Positions 17,901 through 25,356 are shown, counted from the first letter of the stretch. The stretch: DNA of 64,000 bases from Paenibacillus mendelii (GCF_024498075.1 NZ_JANHOF010000024.1:1-64000); one strand, 5' to 3'. The notes: generated by a model not told the origin, from the letters alone. A program made the numbers and translations.

Positions 17901-18292
17901 AGATTCCGGATGTAAAGACCGTGGAAGCTGTGATCGGAGAAGCATTCATGAGGGCTAAGGACACACTGTTTCCAAATGATCAGTATCTTGAACTGAATCG
18001 AAAGAGAATGATTGAAAAAAGCGTGCAAGCCTTAGCGAATTCGGAAGGTCAGCTCACCGAAATTTTGTACAATTTATATAACGCGCTAAGTGACGACGAG
18101 CATCTCCAGCAATGGTTTTACGAAACCTATCTGGAAAGCGAGATTATTCCAGTAACCAAAGGCGAGCATCGCTTCAAGTACAAAAAGGGCTTTATCGATA
18201 ATGGCGGAGGCTTGATTGTCGATGCCACAGAGTTCGGGGTTACGGATGTCAATGGTGCGGCAGAGCTGTTCCGCAAAGTTACGGGATGGTAG
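14933..18292 (+). CDS. Two-domain glycosyltransferase with N-terminal TPR (1119 aa)
   Basis: Domains in order: TPR-like repeats (about residues 5-125; ALDLDPANADAYYNMAYLKQ); a GT-B type transferase (about 135-510; RPHHIAKALAQAGHLVEFVE, YECVDDHTD, then GYEYVSCGLPVIATNMPEL as the donor-site helix); a helical linker (510-720); a family 2 GT-A domain (about 720-950; FSIVIPTRNSPNTLEF and VLGSDDG); and a C-terminal helical region. GTG at 14933 with GAGGGG at 14917-14922 is preferred; the frame is open back to 14777. It lies 25 bases before rfbF and probably heads that operon. Two catalytic domains suggest it adds two different sugars, one perhaps the CDP sugar made by the next genes. Target inferred. 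Confidence 0.82.
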   Translation: MTGTNEFEQHKRQIKDEIKQWIQEGELDQASLLINEYEAIVKDDSEIANMKAIICISQGNLVDAGDVLIQALDLDPANADAYYNMAYLKQAQGDYDSAYRFYKLAEKYAGDMDYLEGLKETIQQIRSELETPEEQEVKRFIILSSCNWRNMLQRPHHIAKALAQAGHLVEFVEPGRQKIAVDSRDLAVDDIVQLSISNANSSGLAHIYSTVTIYEDDQPVMDSYSSLIQHLIDSAIEDVVVICYLPDSIHTLNRLNGDFKVIYECVDDHTDLEYSFWNKKQDYEYEIRLLERADFITATSMALFLTRGINRSNIFLSKNAVNRSDFQIEDEAPIPDDLAAIPGPRVCYMGVVYKRFDEDLFYRLVRENRDLSFVVIGSVLEGMLVEKEENLYILGPKSHAELKYYLTHMDVGIIPSRDEADINVSCDPIKGYEYVSCGLPVIATNMPELATGNKCIQISGSFDEFNRLMREGLKAKLSKEQINDVLEGNSWEARGRLILDILNDKAQKHRKDLILEDKRKVWRDILEDSPNYLLESLYSFTFAETSIDLFYEHARRAYDNYKTSFTLKTYAYAAFLTDKTESCISYILDDPSLRDIDKAELLFLRSYNKYDVLRLKLLFHAKLYDVWQQEILTLEYNEDQLVEQAHYYFETGNNASAEELYAKVLQTKSVYLTSPVFNRNLSEHLIRMGAFQEGKAFKENERKFTEEHLGRYRQEMVKTVGADIKKKKKRFSIVIPTRNSPNTLEFTLKTCLNQSFSDYEIVVCDNSSDNMTEQLIKRLDDSKIRIVKPEQELAMTDNFNFAVSQIEGEYVIVLGSDDGLLLHALDTLDVLLDAFQTKLLTWNLLAYGWPDVQLEGYQNYFAIPNVATGRVGHQYMEGKEVIRAVAQYEVTYNVLPMLYCNSVVHSDLLSELVEKTGSVYKSISPDAYSGFTLAYLQKRYISINIPMSIGGNSGNSTGMSYAFGKDKKSEKITNDYLRLNRKTGLNVHKQIPDVKTVEAVIGEAFMRAKDTLFPNDQYLELNRKRMIEKSVQALANSEGQLTEILYNLYNALSDDEHLQQWFYETYLESEIIPVTKGEHRFKYKKGFIDNGGGLIVDATEFGVTDVNGAAELFRKVTGW

Positions 18293-18316
18293 AGACAATA
18301 TAAGGTGTGATCATAG

Positions 18317-19087
18317 ATGAAAGCCGTTATTTTAGCCGGAGGTTTCGGTACGAGAATTAGCGAAGAAACCAGTTTAATTCCGAAACCGATGATTCAAATC
18401 GGAGGGAAACCGATTTTATGGCACATAATGAAAACCTATTCGTATTATGGCATTCAGGATTTCATTATTTGTCTGGGTTATAAAGGATACATGATCAAGG
18501 AGTACTTCGCCAATTATTATCTTCATACATCGGATATCACGTTCGATATGCGGACCAATGAAATGCAGGTCCACCAGAATAGTGCCGAACCATGGAGGGT
18601 AACGCTTGTTGATACAGGGGAATCAACGATGACGGGTGGACGATTGAAACGCATTCAGCCATACGTTGGCGACGAATCGTTCTGCTTTACATATGGTGAC
18701 GGCTTAAGCAGCGTTAATATCGGCGAACTGATACAATTCCATAAGGAAAAGGGGCGGCTGGCGACGGTAACGGCGGTTCAGCCACCGGGGCGATTCGGAG
18801 CAATCGATCTGCAAGAGGATCGGATTGTTGGGTTCAAAGAAAAGCCACAAGGAGACGGGAATTGGATTAATGGCGGCTTTTTTGTACTTGACTCTGGAGT
18901 GTTTCCGTACATCAGCGGAGACGAAACGTCATGGGAAGCAGAACCGCTTGAAGAACTGGCAAGTATAGGCCAGCTTTCAGCGTTTCGTCATACAGAGTTC
19001 TGGCAGCCGATGGACACTTTGCGCGACAAAGTGAAGCTGGAGGAACTGTGGCAGTCAGGCAAGCCTCCGTGGAAGGTATGGATATGA
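18317..19087 (+). CDS. rfbF: RfbF, glucose-1-phosphate cytidylyltransferase
   Basis: 256 aa enzyme making CDP-glucose from CTP and glucose 1-phosphate, the first step to CDP-linked 6-deoxyhexoses. VILAGGFGTRISEETSLIPK is the nucleotide-binding signature, followed by PMIQIGGKPILWHIMK. FTYGDGLSSVN carries the metal-binding Asp. Length is usual for RfbF. Its TGA overlaps the rfbG ATG by four bases. Confidence 0.94.
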   Translation: MKAVILAGGFGTRISEETSLIPKPMIQIGGKPILWHIMKTYSYYGIQDFIICLGYKGYMIKEYFANYYLHTSDITFDMRTNEMQVHQNSAEPWRVTLVDTGESTMTGGRLKRIQPYVGDESFCFTYGDGLSSVNIGELIQFHKEKGRLATVTAVQPPGRFGAIDLQEDRIVGFKEKPQGDGNWINGGFFVLDSGVFPYISGDETSWEAEPLEELASIGQLSAFRHTEFWQPMDTLRDKVKLEELWQSGKPPWKVWI

Positions 19088-20148
19088 CAAACACTTTGTT
19101 TTGGGGAAATAAGAAGGTATTTATTACGGGGCATACCGGATTCAAAGGAAGTTGGTTATCTTTGTGGCTGCAAGCATTAGGCGCTGACGTATACGGCTAT
19201 TCGCTCGCACCGGAAGACGGACCAAATTTGTTCGAACAAGGCCGGGTAGCGGATGGTATGACCTCCCTATTCGGCAATGTTGTTGACGCCGACCGTCTTC
19301 AGGCGGTGATGAGCGACATTCAACCGGATATAGTCTTTCACATGGCCGCTCAGCCGTTAGTAAGGTACTCCTACTCACACCCGATCGAAACCTTTCAAAC
19401 CAATATTATGGGAACCGTCTGCTTATTGGAGGCGATCCGATCAACAAACTCCGTTAAAACGGTTATCAATATTACCAGCGACAAATGCTACGATAATTCG
19501 GGCAGCTCCCGTAAAGATTTTGTCGAAGAGGATTCGATGGGCGGATTGGATCCCTACAGTTCCAGCAAAGGCTGCGCGGAGTTGATTACGAGTGCTTACC
19601 GCAGCTCCTTCTATCGGGAGGCCGGCATCAGGCTTGCATCGGCTAGAGCGGGTAACGTGATCGGGGGCGGTGACTGGGCGGCGGATCGGATCCTTCCCGA
19701 CTTCATCCGTGCCGCTTTGGCGCGCCGACCATTAGTCGTCCGTTATCCCGCAGCCGTTCGTCCATGGCAGCATGTACTCGATTGTTTGAATGGATACATA
19801 ACATTGGCTGAAAAGATGTGGGAAAGTGATTCGTTCGAAGGGGGCTGGAATTTTGGCCCGGATCACCAATCGTTAGTTACGGTGGAGCAGATGATCGATA
19901 TCGCCGCCACCGCATGGCCGGGTGAAACAACGGTTCAGTACGAACGAAGTAACCAGCCTTATGAAGCGAACTGGTTAATGCTCGACAGCACGCAGGCCGC
20001 GCAGCGGTTGAATTGGAACACCCGATTATCCATTCAGGATACGGTCCAGTGGACGCTTGAATGGTACCAGCAGTACGCTGGCAATGGGGATATGAAGCAG
20101 GTTACGTTGGATCAGATTCAGCGGTACCAACAACTCAAGGAGCTGTAA
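19084..20148 (+). CDS. rfbG: RfbG, CDP-glucose 4,6-dehydratase
   Basis: 354 aa short-chain dehydrogenase-type enzyme that converts CDP-glucose to CDP-4-keto-6-deoxyglucose with bound NAD. Seen: VFITGHTGFKGSWLSLWLQ (Rossmann loop), HMAAQPLVRYSYSHP, and the active-site YSSSKGCAEL. ATG at 19084 is chosen because it overlaps the rfbF stop (ATGA) and starts right before the Rossmann motif; a longer frame to 19048 exists without a ribosome binding site. The next gene follows three bases after the stop. Confidence 0.94.
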   Translation: MTNTLFWGNKKVFITGHTGFKGSWLSLWLQALGADVYGYSLAPEDGPNLFEQGRVADGMTSLFGNVVDADRLQAVMSDIQPDIVFHMAAQPLVRYSYSHPIETFQTNIMGTVCLLEAIRSTNSVKTVINITSDKCYDNSGSSRKDFVEEDSMGGLDPYSSSKGCAELITSAYRSSFYREAGIRLASARAGNVIGGGDWAADRILPDFIRAALARRPLVVRYPAAVRPWQHVLDCLNGYITLAEKMWESDSFEGGWNFGPDHQSLVTVEQMIDIAATAWPGETTVQYERSNQPYEANWLMLDSTQAAQRLNWNTRLSIQDTVQWTLEWYQQYAGNGDMKQVTLDQIQRYQQLKEL

Positions 20149-20151
20149 AAG

Positions 20152-21387
20152 ATGCTAACAAGAAATTGTCGCCTTTGCGGGCATACGTTATCGCATATAT
20201 TCATCGATTTGGGAATTTCGCCGCTGGCGAATTCTTACGTCAGCCAGGCGAGGCTGCATCAGATGGAGCCGATGTATCCGCTTCGTACATTTGTATGCGA
20301 GGAATGCTTTCTGGTTCAAGCCGAAGATTTTGAGTCGCCGCAGCACATCTTCAGCGACTATGCTTACTTTAGCAGCTATTCGGACAGCTGGCTCGCCCAT
20401 TGCAAGCGATATGCAGATATGATTACGGAACGCTGTGCGTTGACACCGGATCGGCAAGTTATCGAGATTGCCAGTAATGATGGCTATCTGCTTCAGTATT
20501 TTAAGGAAAAGGGCATTCCTGTACTGGGCATCGAGCCAGCGGCAAACGTTGCAGAGCGCGCGAATGAGAGAGGCATTCCTACTTCTGTGGAATTTTTCGG
20601 CCAAGAAGCGGCCGCCTCTCTGCTCGAACAGGGTAAACGTGCCGATTTGCTAATCGGTAACAACGTACTTGCTCATGTTCCGGATTTAAATGACTTCGTA
20701 GCGGGCATGAAATTACTACTTGCCGACAGCGGTGTCATCACGATGGAATTTCCTCATTTGATGCGATTAATTCAAGAAATCCAGTTCGATACGATCTATC
20801 ATGAGCATTATTCCTATTTTTCATTAACGGCAGTAGAACGATTGTTTGCCAAGCATGATTTAATCGTGTTCGATGTGGAGCAGCTTGAAACCCATGGCGG
20901 CTCGCTTCGCATCTATGCCGCTCATCGAAGCCGAATGGGCGGAGCTGTCTCATCATCGGTTATCGAACTGCTTAGCCAGGAAGAGACTTTCGGCATGACA
21001 AGAATTCAAACCTATGCCGATTTCAAAGAGAAGGCAGTAAAAGTAAAGCGTCAATTACTTCGGTTCTTGATTTCGTTAAAGGAGTCGGGTAAGAGTGTAG
21101 TCGGTTACGGTGCGCCGGCCAAAGGTAACACGCTGCTGAATTATTGCGGAATCGATAGGGACTATTTGGACTATACGGTGGACCGAAGTCCGCATAAACA
21201 AGGTCTCTTTCTGCCAGGCTCCCGTATACCGATCTGTGAACCTGATCGTTTAAAAGAAACCCGCCCGGACTACGTCCTGATTCTACCTTGGAACTTGAAG
21301 CAGGAGATTATGGCGCAAACCGAATATATTCGCGAGTGGGGCGGCTGCTGGATCATTCCCGTTCCCGAAGTGGAAGTGATCGAATGA
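20152..21387 (+). CDS. NDP-hexose C-methyltransferase (TylC3/TcaB9-like)
   Basis: 411 aa. An N-terminal zinc-binding part (CRLCGHTL, then CEECFLVQ), a SAM-binding domain (VIEIASNDGYLLQYFKEKG) and a C-terminal nucleotide-binding part (GYGAPAKGNTLLNYCG; VDRSPHKQGLFLPGS) are the three pieces of sugar C-methyltransferases. The catalytic stretch YHEHYSYFSL is intact. It most likely methylates a carbon (commonly C3) of the CDP-4-keto-6-deoxyhexose made by RfbFG; the position cannot be read from sequence. Its stop overlaps the next start (ATGA). Confidence 0.87.
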   Translation: MLTRNCRLCGHTLSHIFIDLGISPLANSYVSQARLHQMEPMYPLRTFVCEECFLVQAEDFESPQHIFSDYAYFSSYSDSWLAHCKRYADMITERCALTPDRQVIEIASNDGYLLQYFKEKGIPVLGIEPAANVAERANERGIPTSVEFFGQEAAASLLEQGKRADLLIGNNVLAHVPDLNDFVAGMKLLLADSGVITMEFPHLMRLIQEIQFDTIYHEHYSYFSLTAVERLFAKHDLIVFDVEQLETHGGSLRIYAAHRSRMGGAVSSSVIELLSQEETFGMTRIQTYADFKEKAVKVKRQLLRFLISLKESGKSVVGYGAPAKGNTLLNYCGIDRDYLDYTVDRSPHKQGLFLPGSRIPICEPDRLKETRPDYVLILPWNLKQEIMAQTEYIREWGGCWIIPVPEVEVIE

Positions 21388-21914
21388 TCTTTGCGGAAGC
21401 CGCGCTGCAAGGCGTGTATACCATTGATCTTCAGCCGATAGATGACGATCGGGGTTTTTTTGCAAGAACATTTTGCAAGAAGGAATTTGAAGCGTACGGA
21501 CTTCATACTGACTTGGTCCAATGCAACCTATCCAATAACCGAAAAAGCGGAACCGTTCGGGGGATGCACTATCAATTGGCTCCCTATGAGGAAGTAAAGC
21601 TGGTTCAATGTGTACGTGGCGCCATTTATGATGTTGTGATAGACCTTCGTCCGTCCTCGGCAACATATTTACAATGGAACGCATTCGAGCTGAACGAGTT
21701 CAATCGAAGAATGCTATATATTCCGGAAGGCTTCGCACATGGCTTTCAGACATTGCAGGATGAGACGGAAGTTTTCTATCAGATGGGAAATTATTATTAT
21801 CCGGAAGCCTCCCGGGGGATTAGATGGAATGATCCGCAATTCGGAATTGAATGGCCGCTTGCATGCGAAGTAATTTCCGACAAGGATCAAAGCTATCCGG
21901 AGTTCAACCTATGA
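21384..21914 (+). CDS. RmlC-like NDP-4-keto-6-deoxyhexose 3,5-epimerase
   Basis: 176 aa cupin. RGMHYQ carries the catalytic His, EVKLVQCVRG the conserved Lys, NYYYPEASRGIRWND the Tyr and RGIRW signature, and VISDKDQSYP the conserved C-terminal Asp, so the enzyme looks active. It probably epimerises C3 and/or C5 of the 4-keto sugar. The ATG at 21384 overlaps the methyltransferase stop by four bases; the longer open frame (to 21288) runs inside that gene and is not used. It may act on a CDP rather than the usual dTDP sugar, which is inference from the rfbFG context. Confidence 0.86.
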   Translation: MIFAEAALQGVYTIDLQPIDDDRGFFARTFCKKEFEAYGLHTDLVQCNLSNNRKSGTVRGMHYQLAPYEEVKLVQCVRGAIYDVVIDLRPSSATYLQWNAFELNEFNRRMLYIPEGFAHGFQTLQDETEVFYQMGNYYYPEASRGIRWNDPQFGIEWPLACEVISDKDQSYPEFNL

Positions 21915-22822
21915 ATCGCGTTATGGTTACGGGCGCAAGCGGATTTCTAGGCAGGCATGTACTTCAAGCTCTGCATGAACACGGCTATGAAGTACACGCA
22001 GTAAGTCGCCTCCCGAAGGCAGCCCCAGACACGGATTTGAACTGGCATCAGGCTGATTTGTTCAACGTTAATCAAGTGTCGGATCTCATGGAAGCTGTAA
22101 GACCCAGTCACTGTTTGCATCTGGCTTGGGAGGCAACGCCAGGCGTATATTGGAATTCATATGAGAATTTTCGTTGGGTGGAAGCGACGGCAGCGCTCAC
22201 CCGACTGTTTCAAGCTTATGGAGGGAAGCGGTTTGTCGCTGCTGGAACTTGTGCCGAGTATGTCTGGCAGGAGGATAAGTTAAAGGAGAATGAAACCCCC
22301 TTATCGTTTCATTCTCCTTATGCGGCATGCAAGAATGATGCCTATTTATTGACTTCCCGCTTTGCGAAATTTACGGATTTAAGCATGGCGTGGTGCCGTT
22401 TGTTTTTTCTTTATGGTCCATATGAATCGTCCAGCAGGCTGGTGCCATCCGTCATTCGCTCGCTTCATAGCGGTTCAATGGCAAACTGCTCGGAAGGAAC
22501 TCAAAAAAGAGACTACTTGTATGTTGAAGATGCTGCAGAAGCAATGGTTGCTGTTCTTGATAGCGACATCAACGGTCCGGTTAACATTGCATCGGGTCTA
22601 GCGGTACCAGTAAAGGACTTAGTCGGACAGATTGCGGCACTTATGAATCAACCGCACTTGATCCAGCTTGGAGCTGCGGGAAGTGCGAGTAAGGAGGAGC
22701 CCCTTGTTCTGGCTGACATTGAACGGTTGAGGTCGCTTCGTTGGCAGCCAAAGCATAACTTAGAACAAGGGTTATCCAAAACGATTCGTTGGTGGAATGA
22801 GTTCTTGAGAGGTGAAATGTAA
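21911..22822 (+). CDS. NAD-dependent epimerase/dehydratase (sugar 4-ketoreductase)
   Basis: 303 aa extended short-chain dehydrogenase. MVTGASGFLGRHVLQALHEH is the Rossmann motif and SPYAACK the catalytic Tyr-Lys pair. In such operons this protein reduces the 4-keto group of the methylated sugar to give the final CDP-deoxysugar. The ATG overlaps the epimerase stop (ATGA) and the stop overlaps the next ATG (TAATG). A 14-bp perfect inverted repeat lies in the coding sequence at 22283-22319, just before the Tyr-Lys motif. Confidence 0.85.
   Translation: MNRVMVTGASGFLGRHVLQALHEHGYEVHAVSRLPKAAPDTDLNWHQADLFNVNQVSDLMEAVRPSHCLHLAWEATPGVYWNSYENFRWVEATAALTRLFQAYGGKRFVAAGTCAEYVWQEDKLKENETPLSFHSPYAACKNDAYLLTSRFAKFTDLSMAWCRLFFLYGPYESSSRLVPSVIRSLHSGSMANCSEGTQKRDYLYVEDAAEAMVAVLDSDINGPVNIASGLAVPVKDLVGQIAALMNQPHLIQLGAAGSASKEEPLVLADIERLRSLRWQPKHNLEQGLSKTIRWWNEFLRGEM
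22283..22319 (+). repeat. 14-bp perfect inverted repeat inside the reductase gene
   Basis: Left arm AAGGAGAATGAAAC (22283-22296), nine-base loop (22297-22305), right arm GTTTCATTCTCCTT (22306-22319). It codes for part of the loop before the catalytic Tyr. In mRNA it would form a long, stable hairpin. Confidence 0.85.
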
Positions 22823-23994
22823 TGGTCGAATATGCAGCATGTCCCGTCTGCCAAAGTAGAGAAACGAGTCTATTCCTATCAAGAAATAATGTACCGGTCC
22901 ATCAAAATAGGGTATTCAACTCGAGAGAGGATGCCTTGGCGATGACCAGGGGGCAGCTTGAGCTCCGTCATTGCAGTTCTTGCGGATTTATTCATAATGC
23001 CAGTTTTGAGCCCGATAAATTAAGCTATGGCGAGTCTTATAATAACAGTCAAAATCACTCTGAGTATTTCCATGAATATACGAAAGAGCTGTCCCGATCC
23101 ATTGTGCATGACGGTGAGTTGAAAAGTGGTACGGTCATTGAGGTTGGGTGTGGAAAAGCGGATTTTCTCAAGCAAATATTCGAGCTTAGCGATCAACTGA
23201 CAGGATACGGGTTTGATCCAAGCTATGAGGGACCTGAAGAAGCCTACGATGGGAGGCTGAACTTCAAACGAGAGTTTTATGGGCCGGCTTTTGAATATAT
23301 CCAAGCGGACGTTATCGTCTGCCGACATGTTATTGAGCACATCCCTGACCCCGTGGAAATGCTTGTCACAATCCGGAATGCACTGGTCCATTCGCCCAAA
23401 GCTAAGGTTTATTTTGAGACGCCTTGTGTAGAGTGGATCCTTAATAATAATGTGGTGTGGGACTTTTTCTACGAACATTGCTCCTACTTCTCGAAATCTT
23501 CGCTTACCACTGCATTTAAGAAGGCTGGATTTAAAGTTGAAGCTGTACGACATGTATTTAATGGACAGTATTTATGGCTAGAAGCAGTTCTTGACCATGA
23601 AGCGGCCGGGGAACATCAGGATAGGGATTCCATGTTAGCCGTTACTCAACGCTATACGGACTATGAACCGATGCTGCTGGCTCGTTGGGAAGAGCAAATC
23701 GCTTCATATATGGATGATGGTGTGTTGGCAATATGGGGGGCAGGAGCGAAAGGTGTAACCTTTGTAAATTTATTCGACCCCCATCGTCAAAAAATCAGTT
23801 GTGTTGTCGATGTGAATCCGAGCAAACAAGGCGGATATTTACCCGGAACCGGGCATCCGATTGTGGATGTTAAGGAACTCGGTAATTTAAAAGCGGCAAA
23901 CGTCATATTGATGAATCCTAATTATAAGGACGAGATTGTCAGGCTATTGAAGACTAATCATATAGATACGAAAGTAGTCGAGCTGTCGATCTGA
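22822..23994 (+). CDS. Second, divergent sugar C-methyltransferase-type protein
   Basis: 390 aa with the same layout as 20152-21387: cysteine pairs (CPVCQS; CSSCGFIHN), a SAM domain (VIEVGCGKADFLKQI, CRHVIEHIPDP) and a C-terminal nucleotide-binding part (IWGAGAKGVTFVNLF; VVDVNPSKQGGYLPGTGHPI). The catalytic stretch reads FYEHCSYFSKSS: Glu-His is kept, but the Tyr and His before it in the other copy are changed to Phe and Tyr. Either it methylates another carbon or substrate, or it works with a different mechanism. It is coupled to the reductase by a one-base overlap. Confidence 0.82.
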   Translation: MVEYAACPVCQSRETSLFLSRNNVPVHQNRVFNSREDALAMTRGQLELRHCSSCGFIHNASFEPDKLSYGESYNNSQNHSEYFHEYTKELSRSIVHDGELKSGTVIEVGCGKADFLKQIFELSDQLTGYGFDPSYEGPEEAYDGRLNFKREFYGPAFEYIQADVIVCRHVIEHIPDPVEMLVTIRNALVHSPKAKVYFETPCVEWILNNNVVWDFFYEHCSYFSKSSLTTAFKKAGFKVEAVRHVFNGQYLWLEAVLDHEAAGEHQDRDSMLAVTQRYTDYEPMLLARWEEQIASYMDDGVLAIWGAGAKGVTFVNLFDPHRQKISCVVDVNPSKQGGYLPGTGHPIVDVKELGNLKAANVILMNPNYKDEIVRLLKTNHIDTKVVELSI

Positions 23995-24034
23995 TGGGCT
24001 GTAGCATGAAGATATTGAGAGAGGAGGCACTTTC

Positions 24035-24706
24035 GTGAGAACATCGCTGTCAACAGCCGAACTCAACGCGTATGTGGGCAAACAAGTAAACGCATTTTTT
24101 CCTGACGGTCGAAACATCGGGCCAGCGATGGAGCGAACAATTTTCAATGAGGCACTCGAGCGTACGGAGCGTTGTTTTCGCGACGTGACTCTCCGTGCAT
24201 ATCGTCAAGATGGTGAGCCGTATTTTAATCATCTTTATTCCGACCAGTATGCAGTATTTATATGGATGCTTTCAAGCAGCGTTTGGAATCGCACGCAAGA
24301 CAGGGCGGTGGCAGACAAATTATTTTATCTGAATAAAGCGCTCCATGGTTTTAGCTGCATGTATGATACCAGGCTTCCAGAAGTGTTTCTGTTGTTTCAT
24401 ACGGTCGGCACGGTTCTGGGAAAAGCGGAGTACGAAAACTATTTTGTTGCAGCCCAAGGAACGACGATTGGCGCTCAAAACGGTCATTATCCAATCATAG
24501 GACAAGGAGTTGCATTACTGCCTAACTCTTCTGTGATTGGCCGATGTACGATCGGAAATCGGGTTTCCATTGGAATCGACACATCCGTATACGAGCAGGA
24601 TATCCCTTCATGCTCTGTCGTATTTACGAGCCGGACCGATGGAAGTCAACAAATTAAACAAAAAGCAAATTGCTGGGCACAAAAATTCTTCTCAGTAACC
24701 GTATAG
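24035..24706 (+). CDS. Hexapeptide-repeat (serine acetyltransferase-like) acyltransferase
   Basis: 223 aa. The N-terminal half is helical; the C-terminal half shows left-handed beta-helix hexads (GTTIGAQNGHYPIIGQGV; SVIGRCTIGNRVSIGIDT). It resembles serine O-acetyltransferases but lies last in the sugar operon, so it may O-acylate the deoxysugar rather than serine. GTG at 24035 has GAGAGGAGG just upstream. It is separated by 40 bases from the methyltransferase, with no terminator in between. Confidence 0.76.
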   Translation: MRTSLSTAELNAYVGKQVNAFFPDGRNIGPAMERTIFNEALERTERCFRDVTLRAYRQDGEPYFNHLYSDQYAVFIWMLSSSVWNRTQDRAVADKLFYLNKALHGFSCMYDTRLPEVFLLFHTVGTVLGKAEYENYFVAAQGTTIGAQNGHYPIIGQGVALLPNSSVIGRCTIGNRVSIGIDTSVYEQDIPSCSVVFTSRTDGSQQIKQKANCWAQKFFSVTV

Positions 24707-24746
24707 ATGTTGGATTTATCGTTATGTATTCGCTTACAAAATATCA

Positions 24747-24776
24747 TTGACAATTATGTGACGGCGATGGTATATT
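24747..24776 (+). promoter_or_regulatory. SigA promoter of cspB
   Basis: TTGACA at 24747-24752, an 18-base spacer, TATATT at 24771-24776, 59 bases before the cspB start. A roughly 50-base leader is left, as common for cold-shock genes. Confidence 0.72.
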
Positions 24777-24835
24777 CGAAATGTGGTTCACTTAATGTGA
24801 TTTCCAGCAATTTAAGAATGAAGGGAATGTTCTGA

Positions 24836-25033
24836 ATGCAAGGTAAAGTGAAATGGTTCAACGCTGAGAAGGGTTATGGATTTATCGAGACTGAGCAAGG
24901 CGGCGACGTATTTGTTCATTTCTCCGCAATCCAATCCGAAGGTTTCAAGACGCTTGAAGAAGGCCAATCGGTTGAATTCGACATCGTTGAAGGTGCTCGC
25001 GGACCACAAGCAGCTAACGTAATCAAACTGTAA
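24836..25033 (+). CDS. cspB: Cold shock protein CspB/CspD
   Basis: 65 aa single-stranded nucleic-acid-binding protein (OB fold) that opens RNA structure. RNP1 (KGYGFIE) and RNP2 (VFVHFSAI) are intact. Length is standard for the family. It has its own promoter and a strong terminator, so it is monocistronic. Confidence 0.95.
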   Translation: MQGKVKWFNAEKGYGFIETEQGGDVFVHFSAIQSEGFKTLEEGQSVEFDIVEGARGPQAANVIKL

Positions 25034-25098
25034 TTATCCGGCTGTTAAGCCGAACCTATAGATGGTACGCGCTTAACCAAAGTAAAGTAGCAGACAGT

Positions 25099-25125
25099 AG
25101 CCCTGGGATCCCAGGGCTTTTTTTT
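25099..25125 (+). terminator. Terminator of cspB
   Basis: AGCCCTGGGATCCCAGGGCT (25099-25118) is a perfect palindrome; a hairpin with a small loop followed by eight T. Confidence 0.9.
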
Positions 25126-25356
25126 ATGTCATCATAGTCAGTGGCCATTGAGAGTCCGATATCGTGAGCATATAGAAGGATTAGAAAGATCGAATACGGC
25201 ATAGACTTCAAGATGAGAGCCCATGGCAAAGGTCCATTAACAGCCTTTAACATCAATGGTGTCAAATTATCAAAATATTCTAAAAAAACAGAAAATAGCT
25301 TTGTGTCCCCTCTATCGCCTATGGTATAATAAGAACATGTAAAGGAGGAGTGCCCC
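25126..25356 (+). promoter_or_regulatory. Intergenic region with hpf promoter
   Basis: From the end of the cspB terminator to the hpf start. TATAAT at 25325-25330 with TTGTGT at 25301-25306 (18-base spacer) is a plausible SigA promoter; I see no good SigB or SigH site. AAAGGAGGAG before the start is a very strong ribosome binding site. No gene is visible in the rest. Confidence 0.55.

Noticed and set aside
19048..19083. Longer start of rfbG within rfbF
   Set aside because: The ATG at 19084 overlaps the rfbF stop (ATGA), starts directly before the Rossmann motif and is typical for a coupled operon.
25155..25162. TCCGATAT as a SigD promoter before hpf
   Set aside because: The bases 15 to 16 upstream are AGTC-like and do not resemble TAAA, so only the -10 half matches.
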